Source: Zhengitettix transpicula (Eukaryota; Arthropoda; Insecta; Orthoptera; Tetrigidae). Taken from it: a DNA stretch of 64,000 nucleotides. The notes beneath the pieces are model-generated. The model saw only the letters and a program-made list of their open reading frames with translations. It did no database searches and had not been told where the DNA came from. Location of the stretch: NCBI GenBank assembly GCA_037074705.1, contig CM073591.1:6068087-6132086 (forward strand), read 5' to 3'. Of the stretch, positions 27,601 to 33,737 are shown in pieces (position 1 is the first letter of the stretch; each line of letters opens with the position of its first letter). The position numbers were made by a program, and so were the translations under genes.

Positions 27601-30188
27601 TAAAGATGGCATGTTGTTGCACACAGCGACACCTACGGTTCTTCATACACCAAACCAAGTATGTATATACTTTCGAACGACCTGCTTGGTTCAGTACAAT
27701 TCTTCAGAGATGAGTGAAAAACACCTCAGGTTTACTCAAACCAAGTAATGTGTTTGGCCTACTCCATCCAGACTCCACTTTATACACAGATGCCACCCCA
27801 TTGCATTTCTCTGTCATGTCTTTAAATTCTACCACTTGCACATTACAAAAGCTCTCAAACATGCTCACAATATTAAGGGGAAGAAAAAATTCAATGGGAA
27901 TCAGAAAAATAAACCTTGTCCACGATAATCCAGAAGTGCACCTCACCGCAGCCCTAGCATCGTATTCAATCAATGATAACAGTACAGACCGATGCGTGTG
28001 CAACCTGAGTGACCACTCATTAGTCAGCAGTTAATTTCTATTACCACAATCAAACTATCTCTACACACTCAATTACAAAGTCGTAACCAATCAAACAGGC
28101 ATCAAAGGAAAATACACAGACAGGGGGAAAATTTCTCATAGCACGAAACCAAGATATTACTTTCTTGGGAAATTAAAGGCACATGAATAATTTTTACACT
28201 ATCAAACAATGCAATAAGACAATCACATTCTCTTCCTGGATGAAGGTTAAAATTAATTCAAGAGCTTGAACATCAAAGTTGCATGGAACCCAATCAAGAA
28301 TAAAGGAATGAGGGCATTATTTCAAAAAAATGTAGGCAATGATATGGGCAAAATGTACTACACAGATACAAGTGCAAATTACATCACACATAATACTCTT
28401 CAAACAGAGAATTCTGGACGTAAGATGGGGTCTACAACAAATACAAGAAAACTTCATTTGAAAAAAGTACCTCAAGAATTCCATCACCCACACGTCGATA
28501 CAACTGTGAGGAAAGAACAAAGACATACAAACTATATTACATGTAATAGAACTTTTAGGTAAATCACAATGTCTATATCTCTCTCTCTCTTATATCCATA
28601 TAAATTATTTGAATACATTATATTATCCTTATAGTTAACGGCACATTTTATAAATATTTTTCAAAATATCATTAACTGAAAATGTCAGTCAGCATCAAGT
28701 TTTTTACTGCAGGTAAATGTGGTTGATCCTTTTGTCTATGAAATAAAGATGGAAGAAAAACAAAACCATGACTCCACAAAACACTAAGAAACTGTAACAA
28801 GACCAAATAAATATAGCTGTATATTTAAGATTCACCTCGATTTTTACAAATGCGCTATCCTTTCCGATCATCTGACTTTCCTAACATTCATATTTACATT
28901 TAATATTAAAAGTAAGGGTGGAAAAGAACAGGTTACTGCTTGAACATACAAGGTTAGAAAATATTACTGTTTTCTCACAGTGCAGCAGCAACCATTATTG
29001 GGTCTTGGTAGACAGACACAGCCTTGTATCATTTGGTGTGACTGAACTGTGATACATAAATTAGAAGTCTTCAAAATTTTATTTACAAAAAAATTCTAAA
29101 TGCAGCACATGTTAAAAAGAAAATCCTGCACAATTCTACTGAGAATAAATTGATCAATTCTAATAAAACAAGACAGTTTCATAACACAAGAATTGCAATA
29201 TAAATGTTCTATACACCATTCTCTGATTCTTTGCACTCATAGCCACTGTGCAAAATCTGGTCTGCAAAATAGATGCCACCAGGCTCTCTTAAATGTGTTT
29301 AAACAAGCAAAATAACTTTGCAGATTGAAAAATATGCACGGATTTGTTACAGTTACCGTGAATTCTTAAAACGGCAAGTTCGCAGCTGTAAAAGCTTTAT
29401 TCTAACAAATTTTCTTTTCATCCCTAAAGTACAGTATGTGGAAGGTGAGTAATTCAATAGGAATTAACTTTTAAACTTGCACTATTTTGTCAAATCAATT
29501 CCACACTAACAACATTATTCTGGTGAACGTACTGAACAGGACATTTAAAGCGTGCACAGGTTACTCACCTCCCGCATCCCATGAGCGTTGAGAACTGCAC
29601 ACAGAAGCTTAGTTTCTGCTTGCACCGTCTTGTAAGTCATGTGAAGCTCGGCAGCTGGGGAGGTCACGGGCGGGCTGGACAGGGCGACACATCTGAACTG
29701 GAGGTTTGGAGTCTTTGACGAGCCAACCAACCATTGCTTAGAGTCTTCAATATCTGTACTATAGATAAAAGTAAGAGAAAAAAATGTTGAAAATAAATAC
29801 CAAGTCACTTTCACAGGAAGCAAAAGTAAATTTCAAATACCAATCTTTGGAAGGAATAAAGAAATAAAAAGGATCTTGGCAGTCAAAGAATCTGGAGCAG
29901 GATCCAAGGTATATATCTCCGGATTCATTGCGGAAGGTCGAGAAGAATCCGTGGAAAAAGGGCCTGGGCAAATATAAAATATCAGTTTTAATGTGAAATA
30001 CTGAGCATAATAGTTCGTTGGGGGTAAAAGTTAGTAAAACTGAATTACCAATCGGGTTTGCTGCCTTTGGTGTGAACTAGAGGAATGTCTTGCAGATTTA
30101 GGCCAGGCTTTTCTTGGGTCGATGAACCAGCTGTTCTTTCGTCGCATTCGTTGACACTATCTCCTTCTTGCACTTTAACGCTCTCCAT
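4993..30188 (-). CDS. TTLL5: TTLL5-type tubulin polyglutamylase, 14 coding exons, predicted 895 aa
   Basis: Tubulin-tyrosine-ligase-like enzymes of this class use ATP to add glutamate side chains to tubulin tails on ciliary and other microtubules. Exons on the minus strand: 30049-30188, 29841-29963, 29569-29758, 11742-11848, 10683-10896, 9895-10151, 9624-9823, 8618-8875, 7301-7609, 6739-6978, 6106-6187, 5865-6015, 5540-5706, 4993-5242. Every junction is GT-AG and in phase. Visible hallmarks are [13 protein letters not shown] (about residues 240-252, ATP-binding lysine 243), [17 protein letters not shown] (275-291), and [20 protein letters not shown] (415-434) with the metal-binding Glu429 and Asn431. 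Downstream sequence [11 protein letters not shown] and LPSRKL also matches TTLL5 rather than other TTLLs. Vertebrate TTLL5 is about 1,280 residues; the long C-terminal extension is absent here. The usual HLTNYS is HLCNYS (Cys331). Intron 3 is 17.7 kb. The family call is firm; orthology to TTLL5 is inferred from recalled family sequence. Confidence 0.93.
5540..5706 (-). CDS. TTLL5: TTLL5 coding exon 13 (residues 758-812)
   Basis: Encodes [19 protein letters not shown], then [10 protein letters not shown], matching the TTLL5 'LPSRRL ... LGDFIxxYxKETE' block. This block is specific to TTLL5 within the TTLL family and supports the subfamily call. Donor GTGAGTAAC splits a Gln codon. Confidence 0.9.
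5865..6015 (-). CDS. TTLL5: TTLL5 coding exon 12 (residues 707-757)
   Basis: Encodes [19 protein letters not shown], then [14 protein letters not shown]. It aligns with the TTLL5 helical region with the pattern 'QARxxFxxYLQxVxxRL' and 'ELVVRFLKRASNNL'. Acceptor is GTGTTACAG and donor GTATGTAC. Confidence 0.9.
6106..6187 (-). CDS. TTLL5: TTLL5 coding exon 11 (residues 680-706)
   Basis: Encodes [20 protein letters not shown], a basic helix. Acceptor TTTTGTTCCAG and donor GTAAGTTC are good. An internal GTAAGT (in the Val-Ser codons) is a potential cryptic donor. The downstream intron is 90 bp. Confidence 0.85.
6739..6978 (-). CDS. TTLL5: TTLL5 coding exon 10 (residues 600-679)
   Basis: Mostly lineage-specific sequence ending in [20 protein letters not shown], a charged helical stretch. 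It is in phase on both sides (acceptor TTATTTTCAG, donor GTATGGGT). Little can be said of function; it sits where the microtubule-binding linker lies in vertebrate TTLL5, but a strongly basic cluster is not evident. Confidence 0.85.
7301..7609 (-). CDS. TTLL5: TTLL5 coding exon 9 (residues 497-599)
   Basis: A Ser-rich linker (SESSSSSEQ) is followed by [20 protein letters not shown] and [15 protein letters not shown], matching the 'ENDRRGGFIRIFPTSETW' block C-terminal to the catalytic core of TTLL5. Acceptor is ACATTTCTATAG and donor GTAAGAAAAG. Confidence 0.9.
8618..8875 (-). CDS. TTLL5: TTLL5 coding exon 8 (residues 411-496), metal-binding motif
   Basis: Encodes [20 protein letters not shown] followed by [13 protein letters not shown]. 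Glu429 and Asn431 are the Mg-ATP ligands of the family. Two donors are possible near the end. The one at 8617 (GTATCTAAG) keeps the phase with exon 9, whereas GTAAAG 13 bp earlier does not. Confidence 0.92.
9624..9823 (-). CDS. TTLL5: TTLL5 coding exon 7 (residues 344-410)
   Basis: Encodes [19 protein letters not shown], a helical stretch with [12 protein letters not shown], and [12 protein letters not shown]. This matches the segment between the two nucleotide-binding halves of TTLL5. It ends one base into the Glu codon of the ELYGFD motif, completed by the next exon. Confidence 0.92.
9895..10151 (-). CDS. TTLL5: TTLL5 coding exon 6 (residues 259-343)
   Basis: Encodes [19 protein letters not shown], then [13 protein letters not shown] and [10 protein letters not shown]. 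All are catalytic-core motifs; the fourth residue of the usual MHLTNYS is Cys here (331). The donor is GTTAGGGG after AA, chosen because it alone restores the phase and the family sequence ([10 protein letters not shown]) with the next exon across a 71-bp intron. Confidence 0.92.
10683..10896 (-). CDS. TTLL5: TTLL5 coding exon 5 (residues 187-258), ATP-grasp P-loop region
   Basis: Encodes [14 protein letters not shown], then FIPQTFVMP, and [19 protein letters not shown]. The WIVKP lysine and the Ser-Arg-Gly-Arg-Gly loop are the ATP-binding elements of the TTL ATP-grasp fold. Acceptor ATTCTCGCAG and donor GTGAGCATG are both clear. Confidence 0.93.
11310..11410. repeat. Short tandem repeat (about 34 bp, three units) in TTLL5 intron 4
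   Basis: 'acttttgtcatcttgataag' occurs twice and a diverged third unit follows ('actttttcatattgataata'). T-rich spacer runs separate them. Confidence 0.8.
11742..11848 (-). CDS. TTLL5: TTLL5 coding exon 4 (residues 152-186)
   Basis: Encodes [13 protein letters not shown] and then [12 protein letters not shown], the conserved 'YNxxWTG ... NHFPRS' segment of TTL-like ligases. It lies between acceptor GTGCTTCACAG and donor GTGAGTGAG. It is separated from exon 3 by the repeat-filled intron but is in perfect phase with it. Confidence 0.9.
12389..12600 (+). pseudogene. Penelope-like element relic: GIY-YIG endonuclease C-terminal part
   Basis: In one frame the sequence reads [20 protein letters not shown], the core of the GIY-YIG nuclease domain of Penelope-like elements (IGQTxRxLxxRxxEH). 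The frame stops at TAG (12482-12484). The following part continues one frame over as [14 protein letters not shown] and then ENQRH, the usual H-F-W-N-V-L-D and E motifs further along the same domain. It is thus broken by a stop and a frameshift. Hammerhead-like cores follow at 13025-13058, 13686-13717 and 14020-14042, the order expected for the 3' end of such elements. No reverse transcriptase part was seen upstream. Confidence 0.75.
13025..13058 (+). ncRNA. Decayed hammerhead-like core
   Basis: CTAAAGA is followed, after a spacer, by CGAAACTT. It sits in a 'ggaaaatacct' context shared with the better copy at 14020 and lies downstream of the GIY-YIG relic. The core has substitutions and is probably inactive. 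Confidence 0.35.
13330..13770. repeat. Inverted pair of hammerhead-bearing repeat (copy 1)
   Basis: A minus-oriented arm (about 13335-13460; 'ataaataccacacaatg') is followed by a plus-oriented arm (13632-13765) that includes an intact-looking core, CTGACGA at 13686 and GAAACGTT at 13710-13717. Between the core parts GGGA can pair with TCCC around a 6-nt loop. Between the arms a further partial plus copy (13496-13530) reads TTGACGT ... CCAGAAACATTG. The outer flanks carry the family signature 'gtctgtatttg'. Confidence 0.6.
13686..13717 (+). ncRNA. Hammerhead-ribozyme-like core
   Basis: Contains CTGACGA (CUGANGA box), a short potential stem (GGGA with TCCC) and GAAACGTT, in the correct order and spacing for a hammerhead with minimal stem III. 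Unpaired adenines flank the stem, which is not ideal. Stem I partners are uncertain, so activity is unproven. Confidence 0.5.
14020..14042 (+). ncRNA. Hammerhead-like core with shortened stem II
   Basis: CTGAAGA is followed by an 8-nt spacer and GAAACGTC. The conserved boxes are perfect but stem II cannot form more than a trivial helix. It resembles the 3' region after the GIY-YIG relic ('ttggaaaatacctgaag'). Confidence 0.4.
14101..15045. other. Intronic stretch with CpG-rich patch, no gene seen
   Basis: The stretch at 14110-14340 is CpG-rich and open in one frame for 76 codons but has no recognisable domain. A reversed, degraded hammerhead-like fragment (CTGAAGAGAGGAAAC on the minus strand) lies near 14456-14475. 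Nothing else is identifiable. Confidence 0.4.
15211..16090. repeat. 20-bp minisatellite, 44 units, no indels
   Basis: The unit is CTCTACCTCRCTCCCACACN. It repeats with a period of exactly 20 bp for 880 bp without a single insertion or deletion. Variation is almost confined to two positions, the R (A or G) and the last base (C, T or A). The strand is pyrimidine-rich (C/T), so the other strand is purine-rich. The flanks (about 15140-15210 and 16091-16125) are degenerate versions. The long ORFs in every frame arise because 20 bp times 3 contains no stop in any phase; they are not evidence of protein. Confidence 0.97.
16566..16597 (-). ncRNA. Hammerhead-like core, degenerate
   Basis: On the minus strand CTTGAAGA is followed by a spacer and GAAACGTCG. 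One extra base disrupts the CUGANGA box. It lies alone in a segment otherwise without recognisable repeats. Confidence 0.35.
17040..17255. repeat. Inverted pair of hammerhead-bearing repeat (copy 2)
   Basis: The left arm, minus orientation (17055-17110), has 'gccaaatacagac' and GACGTTTC ... TCTCCAG. The right arm, plus orientation (17155-17250), has CTGAAGA at 17195 followed by GGGAACGTTG. Between the arms are 'gacaactgcacgagtc' and 'gttgacaaaactcaag', the shared inner part of the family. Confidence 0.65.
17880..18620. promoter_or_regulatory. Dense block of E-box (CACGTGAC) and half-CRE (TGACGT) motifs
   Basis: At least ten CACGTGA, GTCACGT or TGACGTG motifs are visible: near 17897, 17912, 17977, 18010, 18029, 18076, 18109, 18214, 18459, 18565, and a run at about 18577-18595 where ACGTGACGTGACGTGAC is itself a 6-bp tandem repeat. 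They extend beyond the 113-bp tandem repeat. This could be an intronic enhancer bound by bHLH-ZIP or CREB-type factors, or chance enrichment in a satellite remnant. Confidence 0.4.
17887..18115. repeat. Tandem repeat (about 113 and 99 bp) with CACGTGAC motifs
   Basis: 'gctgtcactgtcacgtgac' occurs at 17887 and again at 18000, with 'cactagagacagt' and 'attccagagatgat' following each time. A third partial start is near 18100. Two full units and part of a third are visible. Each holds GTCACGTGAC and GTCACGTCAC. Confidence 0.8.
19062..19086. repeat. (TA)n microsatellite
   Basis: About 12 TA dinucleotides in the intron. No other feature is visible around it. Confidence 0.95.
19920..20095. repeat. 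Inverted pair of hammerhead-bearing repeat (copy 3)
   Basis: The left arm (19930-20010) has 'agccaaacacagac', 'gtggtgatataaata' and 'cgcacaacgttgct'. The right arm (20010-20090) has 'gttgacaaaactcaaaag', GAAACGTTGTGTG and 'cttatatcaccacctc' with 'ggtctgt'. The right arm has lost its CUGANGA box by deletion and the left arm core is degraded. Confidence 0.6.
20250..20269. repeat. (GT)n microsatellite
   Basis: About ten GT dinucleotides. Nothing else supports a gene in the surrounding 1 kb. Confidence 0.9.
21140..21390. repeat. Inverted pair of hammerhead-bearing repeat (copy 4, best preserved)
   Basis: The left arm (minus) holds AACGTTTCTGG at 21184-21194 and TTCAGG near 21211. The right arm (plus) holds CTAATGA near 21299 and CCAGAAACGTTGTGTGG to about 21336. 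Both arms carry the shared 'acacaagagcccagagtgac' or its mirror image. The arms match over roughly 90 bp, with an internal spacer. Confidence 0.7.
22230..22390 (+). repeat. Single plus-oriented hammerhead-bearing repeat
   Basis: Contains 'gttttgtcaactgacgag', 'gcagttgtgtcgctc', CTGAGGA at 22293 and ACGTCG near 22320, then 'tatttatattatcactttt' and 'atttggctacc'. The CUGANGA box is mutated (CTGAGGA) and GAAA is lost (ACCAACGTC), so it is a dead copy. No minus arm is evident upstream. Confidence 0.6.
23485..23880 (+). repeat. Retroposon-like repeat, diverged copy (D)
   Basis: Shares with three other copies 'aaggttcccaca', 'ttcccattggaa', 'agtcggcca', 'cctcctaaact', 'gacctacccgatgcaggttt', 'aggatccttaaa', 'cgggggccctagtta' and 'tatgctattaaagg'. 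It ends near 'gtgtagcgtccctg' then A-rich sequence. It is the most diverged copy and lacks the segment between 'cctcctaaact' and the 'cccctctcccgc' region. Confidence 0.8.
24050..24583 (+). repeat. Retroposon-like repeat, copy A, with TA tail
   Basis: Begins near 'acctgcgaggg' (a potential hairpin) and 'aggagagatacgaagg'. It continues through 'ggttcccacaagccgagg' and 'gatgcaggttttcctagg', and ends 'gtagcctgttgccctaaa' running straight into a TA array. The shared abrupt 3' end with a low-complexity tail suggests a non-LTR or SINE-type retroposon. No internal reading frame with a known domain. Confidence 0.8.
24584..24644. repeat. (TA)n microsatellite at the 3' tail of repeat copy A
   Basis: About 30 TA units with one ACG interruption at about 24631. 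It starts at exactly the position where copy B has an A run, so it is probably the expanded tail of the retroposon. Confidence 0.95.
25692..25723 (-). ncRNA. Hammerhead-ribozyme-like core
   Basis: On the minus strand CTGAAGA and GAAACGTT are perfect matches to the conserved boxes. The spacer can form a three-pair stem (GTC with GAT, one pair wobble). The flanks do not show a clear stem I. Confidence 0.45.
26160..26190 (+). ncRNA. Hammerhead-ribozyme-like core, best boxes in the window
   Basis: CTGAAGA, a 16-nt spacer that can pair GTCC with GGAT around a 7-nt loop, and GAAACGTC. The ACGT following GAAA is self-complementary, which in known minimal hammerheads allows a dimeric stem III. Stem I could not be placed by eye. 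Confidence 0.5.
26780..27000. repeat. Inverted pair of hammerhead-bearing repeat (copy 5)
   Basis: The minus arm has an intact CTGACGA and GAAACGTT (26806-26836). The plus arm near 26935-26985 has 'tcacctgcctaaag', 'acagacacgttgtgtgg' and 'accacctcctcatttt', degraded at the core. The inner sequence is diverged. Confidence 0.6.
29569..29758 (-). CDS. TTLL5: TTLL5 coding exon 3 (residues 88-151), start of the TTL fold
   Basis: The exon encodes [13 protein letters not shown], then [18 protein letters not shown] and NAHGMREV. The last part corresponds to the family stretch that ends in a Gly-Phe-His-Glu-Val-like motif at the N-terminal edge of the TTL domain. The donor is GTGAGTAAC after a complete GAG codon. 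This donor must splice across 17,720 bp to reach exon 4. Confidence 0.88.
29841..29963 (-). CDS. TTLL5: TTLL5 coding exon 2 (residues 47-87)
   Basis: Acceptor TTTGCCCAG and donor GTATTTGA bound this 123-bp exon, in phase with both neighbours. It encodes an aromatic- and Phe-rich segment ([10 protein letters not shown], then [11 protein letters not shown]) that I cannot align confidently with vertebrate TTLL5. The flanking introns are only 85 and 82 bp, typical of compact insect introns. Confidence 0.72.
30049..30188 (-). CDS. TTLL5: TTLL5 coding exon 1 (start codon; residues 1-46)
   Basis: The ATG at 30186-30188 opens [17 protein letters not shown], an acidic, probably disordered N-terminus. 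The exon itself begins at 30208 after a poorly punctuated but usable acceptor. It ends at donor GTAATTC after two bases of a TGG codon. This start was chosen because it is the only ATG in frame before the conserved region in the exon. The N-terminus is the least conserved part of the family, so confidence is lower. Confidence 0.72.
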
Positions 30189-30208
30189 TTTTCAAAGAAA
30201 ACACTGAC

Positions 30209-30969
30209 CTAAAACAATAAAATTTTGTAACATTCCAAAGAAAAATAGGTGGTATTTTTTTTAAAAAAAAATTGTATATAAAGTATTCCAGCAAGAGTTA
30301 CCGTAAGGTAAGAGACTGGTTGGTAAATACGACGCCGAGGAAGAATTAAGAGGTTCGTTCTTCGTGGAAGTTAAGTGGGGGGTGACTTACAGAAATTTGT
30401 AACTATCTGTATTGATTGCGCTTTCAAGGCATGTCGAAATAAATAATAAAAGTCGTTTATTTCACGGTCTACAGCGTCATAAACACTAAAACAGAAAGTT
30501 CCCTCGTAACGGAGCCGATTTCCATTTCTCTCTCGTGTCCAGAAATTATTACCCGTTAAAAAAAAATGACTTAGTACCGCAACATGTGGCCCGGATCTTG
30601 ACCACCGCACGACTGCTCTGCTTCGAATCCACGTTCGCGTTTGACGTTAAGCTCTCGTCGTATGTTGCCTGACAAACATCCCAATCGATATCTCGAACCG
30701 CGTATCGACGTCCAGCGGTCGAAAGAGGTTAATGTCGTTCATTTCGCCCAATGGCCACACTCGGTGCAGGTAACACACTGACGCACATCTCAGATGATGT
30801 AATACCGTTTTGCAAAGAAGTTCTCGCACATCCGAAGATATAACAGTGAAAGAACGAAGATATGCAGCATACATTAGTCACAGCTTTACGATACATTTCT
30901 ATCACTCATTAATTCTTGACGTTTTCTCATATTGTATTTGAAATTAATTTCAGTAAAATAATTACTCAC
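30209..30969 (-). other. Intron between the 5' UTR exon and the first coding exon of TTLL5
   Basis: About 760 bp with no feature that I can name. The plus and minus ORFs here have no recognisable domain. The segment at 30480-30860 is more CpG-rich than the surroundings. Confidence 0.45.
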
Positions 30970-31112
30970 CTCCGTTACTGCTGAAGTGGGGATTTGCTCT
31001 CCTCCTCCTCCACGAGCACATCCTTCATCGTCCTTGTTTTACACCTGGTTTTCTTATTTTCTCCCCTTCCTCTTCTGTGTGGCTGTCGTCGATGTCTTCA
31101 CGGGGATTGCAA
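30970..31112 (-). other. TTLL5: Non-coding 5' UTR exon of TTLL5 with a short upstream ORF
   Basis: On the minus strand a good acceptor (CTCTGCAG) lies at 31113-31114 and a strong donor (GTGAGTAAT) begins at 30969, giving a 143-bp exon. The next exon starts at 30208 after TTTTATTGTTTTAG, 20 bp before the TTLL5 start codon. The exon contains an ATG at 31028 that opens a 17-codon ORF ending in TAA at 30975. The initiator therefore does not read into TTLL5, and the ORF would act only as an upstream ORF. No transcript evidence is available; the call rests on splice-site quality and position. Confidence 0.5.
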
Positions 31113-31149
31113 CTGCAGAGAAAAGCACTTTTAGATTCAATTTCTTTTT

Positions 31150-31705
31150 TTAGGTGTAGCCAGGCTGTGTACAGGGTAATCCACGTGGTGGCGACTTACA
31201 GCATAGGAAAGGGATTTGAAAGGGGTGATGTGGAAAGGTAAAGCAAAGTAGCCAAGGGTTAACTAGCCCGCCCTTCCCGGGCTATGGTTTAAGGATCCTA
31301 CCCGGCAATTCGCCTAAAAGTGATGCTGGGGAAAACCCTAGAAAAACCTGTATCAAGTAGTTCGGGCTCTTGGGTACTTGTCCCACGCCCTTCCCTGGAT
31401 GGCGGGAGAGGGGTTTGCTGTGGGGACGCAACATTCCCTTCTCCGTGCATCCACCATTTTAGGAGGCAGCTGGCCGACTATTCCAATGGGAATAGCGGAC
31501 AACTCTTACCGTATGCCCAAGGTCTGTGACCCCAGAACATTCACCTCTCAAAACAGGCCTCCGCTTGTGGGAACCTTAGTTCAAAAAACGGAGAGGAAAA
31601 GGCATCCCCAAAGGTAGCCCCTTCGTATCTCTCCTACAAGGTTCTGCCTGCGAGAGAAAATCCCCCGCAGGTTACCTGCGAGAGAATCCTCTCGCAGGCT
31701 AAAGG
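31150..31705 (-). repeat. Retroposon-like repeat, copy C (minus orientation)
   Basis: Reverse complement of the copy A/B unit. Its 3' end, with a CCTAAAAAAAG tail, lies at about 31150, roughly 35 bp upstream of the acceptor of the TTLL5 5' UTR exon. Its 5' end carries the perfect 10-bp hairpin CCTGCGAGAG / CTCTCGCAGG at 31675-31698. Confidence 0.85.
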
Positions 31706-31749
31706 GACCGGGTCTTGATAAAATAAATTCTTTTTTTTTTATTAAAAAA

Positions 31750-32276
31750 ATGCGAGGGATTTCTTTTAGGAGGATCCTTTTAGGAGAGATACGAAGGGGC
31801 TACCTTTGGGTATGCCTTTTCCTCTCCCTTTTTGAACTAAGGTTCCCACAAGCGGAGGCACCTCGGCCTGTTCTGAGAGGTGTATGTTCCGGGGTCGTAG
31901 ACCTTGGGGCTGACGGTAAGAGTTGTTCGCTATTCCCATTGGAATAGTCGGCCAGCAGCCTCCTAAACTGGTCGAGGCACGGAGACAGGGGAATGCTGCG
32001 TCCCCACAGCAAACCCCATCTCCCGCTATCCAGGGAAGGGCGCGGGACAAGTACCCAATGCCCGACCTACCTGATGCAGCTTTTTCTAGGGTTTTCCCTG
32101 CATTTCTTTAGGCGAATGCGCGGTAGGATCCTTAAAATATAGCCCGGGGGCCCCTAGTTAACCCTTGGCTACCTTCCTCTACCCTTCCACATCCCCCCTT
32201 TCAAATCCCTTCCTATGCTATTAAAGGGGAGTTGCCCAAAGTGGATTAGCCTCATGTAGCCTGTTGCCCTAAAAAA
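31750..32276 (+). repeat. Retroposon-like repeat, copy B
   Basis: Very similar to copy A across its length, ending 'gtagcctgttgccct' then A(8). It faces away from copy C with about 50 bp between them, so the two make a long inverted repeat of about 500-bp arms. Confidence 0.85.
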
Positions 32277-32764
32277 AAGGTTTTTTTATTAATTAAGTAT
32301 TGTGTTTTCTTTCCTGCACGTGGCGCGCAACAAACCTTATATTATTAGTAAATTTGACCTTTGAACCTAAATGTAGAAAAATTAATGGACGGACCCACAA
32401 CACATATTTTAGGCGCTCTTTGTGACGTCACAAAACCAAAACATCCATTTTATAAGCGAGTGTGAGCAACTACTTCGTCGCTGGTTATGGAAAGCAGCTC
32501 TATTAAGAAGTGTCAACGTGACAGGACGGTCTTCAGCCTCCGAAGAATCTTGCTCGGTGGGTATTTTTATTTCGTGACGACAAATTGGATGATATGAACT
32601 GTTTTTCGGTACCTTCAGACTCAAAACAAAATTATACGGCCAGTGACGGATAAATAAGGCAGACCTTTACACAGTAAGCAGCCAGACGAACGTCGCGTGA
32701 CGTCACGTGACGTCACGTCCAGCTCGCAACGCGCCATAACCTCAACTACACGTAACAGTGACAA

Positions 32765-33355
32765 AGAACAGCCAAATACAGACAGAATAAGTGACACTGT
32801 AAACACCACACGACTCCTCCGTCCCTTTCTTCAGGTCCTGAGAAGAGCCCAGAGCGACACAACTGCACTGTATACCAGAATACAATAATTCGAAACTTTC
32901 AAATATAAATACAATAACAACAAATGTAAATTTTTACACTTATGTACCCCCCCCCCTCCCAAACTTTGAAAATCCAATCACACGTTCATTCCTTAACTAA
33001 ACAACTTGCTTTCTCATGAGGAATTTTATAACTGACAAGCTGCCGGCCAACAGCTACAATGAATATTTCTTTCTGCAATCCTCTCCTTTACTCAGGTATC
33101 ATTTTAGCCTAAGGGCAGCTCAAAATAAAAAGGTTTGATTCCCTATTTACCAAAACCCTTTCCCCCAATTACCCCCCCCCCACACACACACAACAACGAT
33201 GATTACAATTGGTTCAGAAACCTCAGTAGTCACACCAGTTGTGTCTCTCTCTAGGCTTCTTCCTAGCACCTCCTTAGGGAAAGGGGACGAGGATCCCAGA
33301 AACGTCGTTGTGTGGTGTTTACATCGTCACTTCTTTTGTCTTGCCTTCCTTTATT
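32765..33355. repeat. Inverted pair of hammerhead-bearing repeat with long spacer (copy 6)
   Basis: The minus arm (32770-32880) has 'agccaaatacagacag', 'aaacaccacacg', 'tttcttcaggt' and 'gagcccagagcgacacaac'. The plus arm (33225-33355) has 'gttgtgtctctctctaggc', 'gacgaggatcccagaaac' and 'gtcgttgtgtggtgttta'. The intervening 340 bp is unrelated AT- and C-rich sequence. Both cores are degraded. Confidence 0.55.
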
Positions 33356-33737
33356 ATTATTAATTTTCAATCAGACGTATAATTATTCATTTAATTTATT
33401 TGTAAATAAAGCAACAGCCAATTTGAAGTCAGGAAACAATATATTTATATACTTCTTAACCTTCTGACCTCAACTTGGCTGTTGTTTATTTACAAGTTGT
33501 CTTAAATACTCAGTATATATGTATATATGTAATTACTGAATTATTTGTGTTATTTCATTTTATTAACTACGTTCCGGTAAGTAAAGAAACTATCAGATAA
33601 ATAACAGACCTGAATAATTAACTTACTTTGGACTGTTTATTGGCTATTCATGTGCTTAGAAAACAGACGTTTCAGATTTAAACTTTAAAGAACAGGAGGC
33701 AAATGAGTGTACAACATAACCTCCAAGCGTTACTCAC

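Larger units (their letters stand above)
11849..29568 (-). other. TTLL5: Giant (17.7 kb) intron 3 of TTLL5, filled with repeats
   Basis: The intron is bounded by donor GTGAGTAACC at 29568 and acceptor GTGCTTCACAG at 11849. Within it I see no nested protein gene that I can support. Named contents are listed separately. Stretches in which I see nothing recognisable are 11849-12388, 14101-15045, 16140-16560, 17260-17880, 18640-19920 (except a TA microsatellite), 20100-21130 (except a GT microsatellite), 21400-22230, 22400-23480 and 27000-29568. Confidence 0.85.

Noticed and set aside
27700..28562. Overlapping ORFs of about 100 codons on both strands
   Set aside because: No domain, no splice sites consistent with TTLL5, and both strands are similarly open, as expected by chance at this length in AT-rich DNA.
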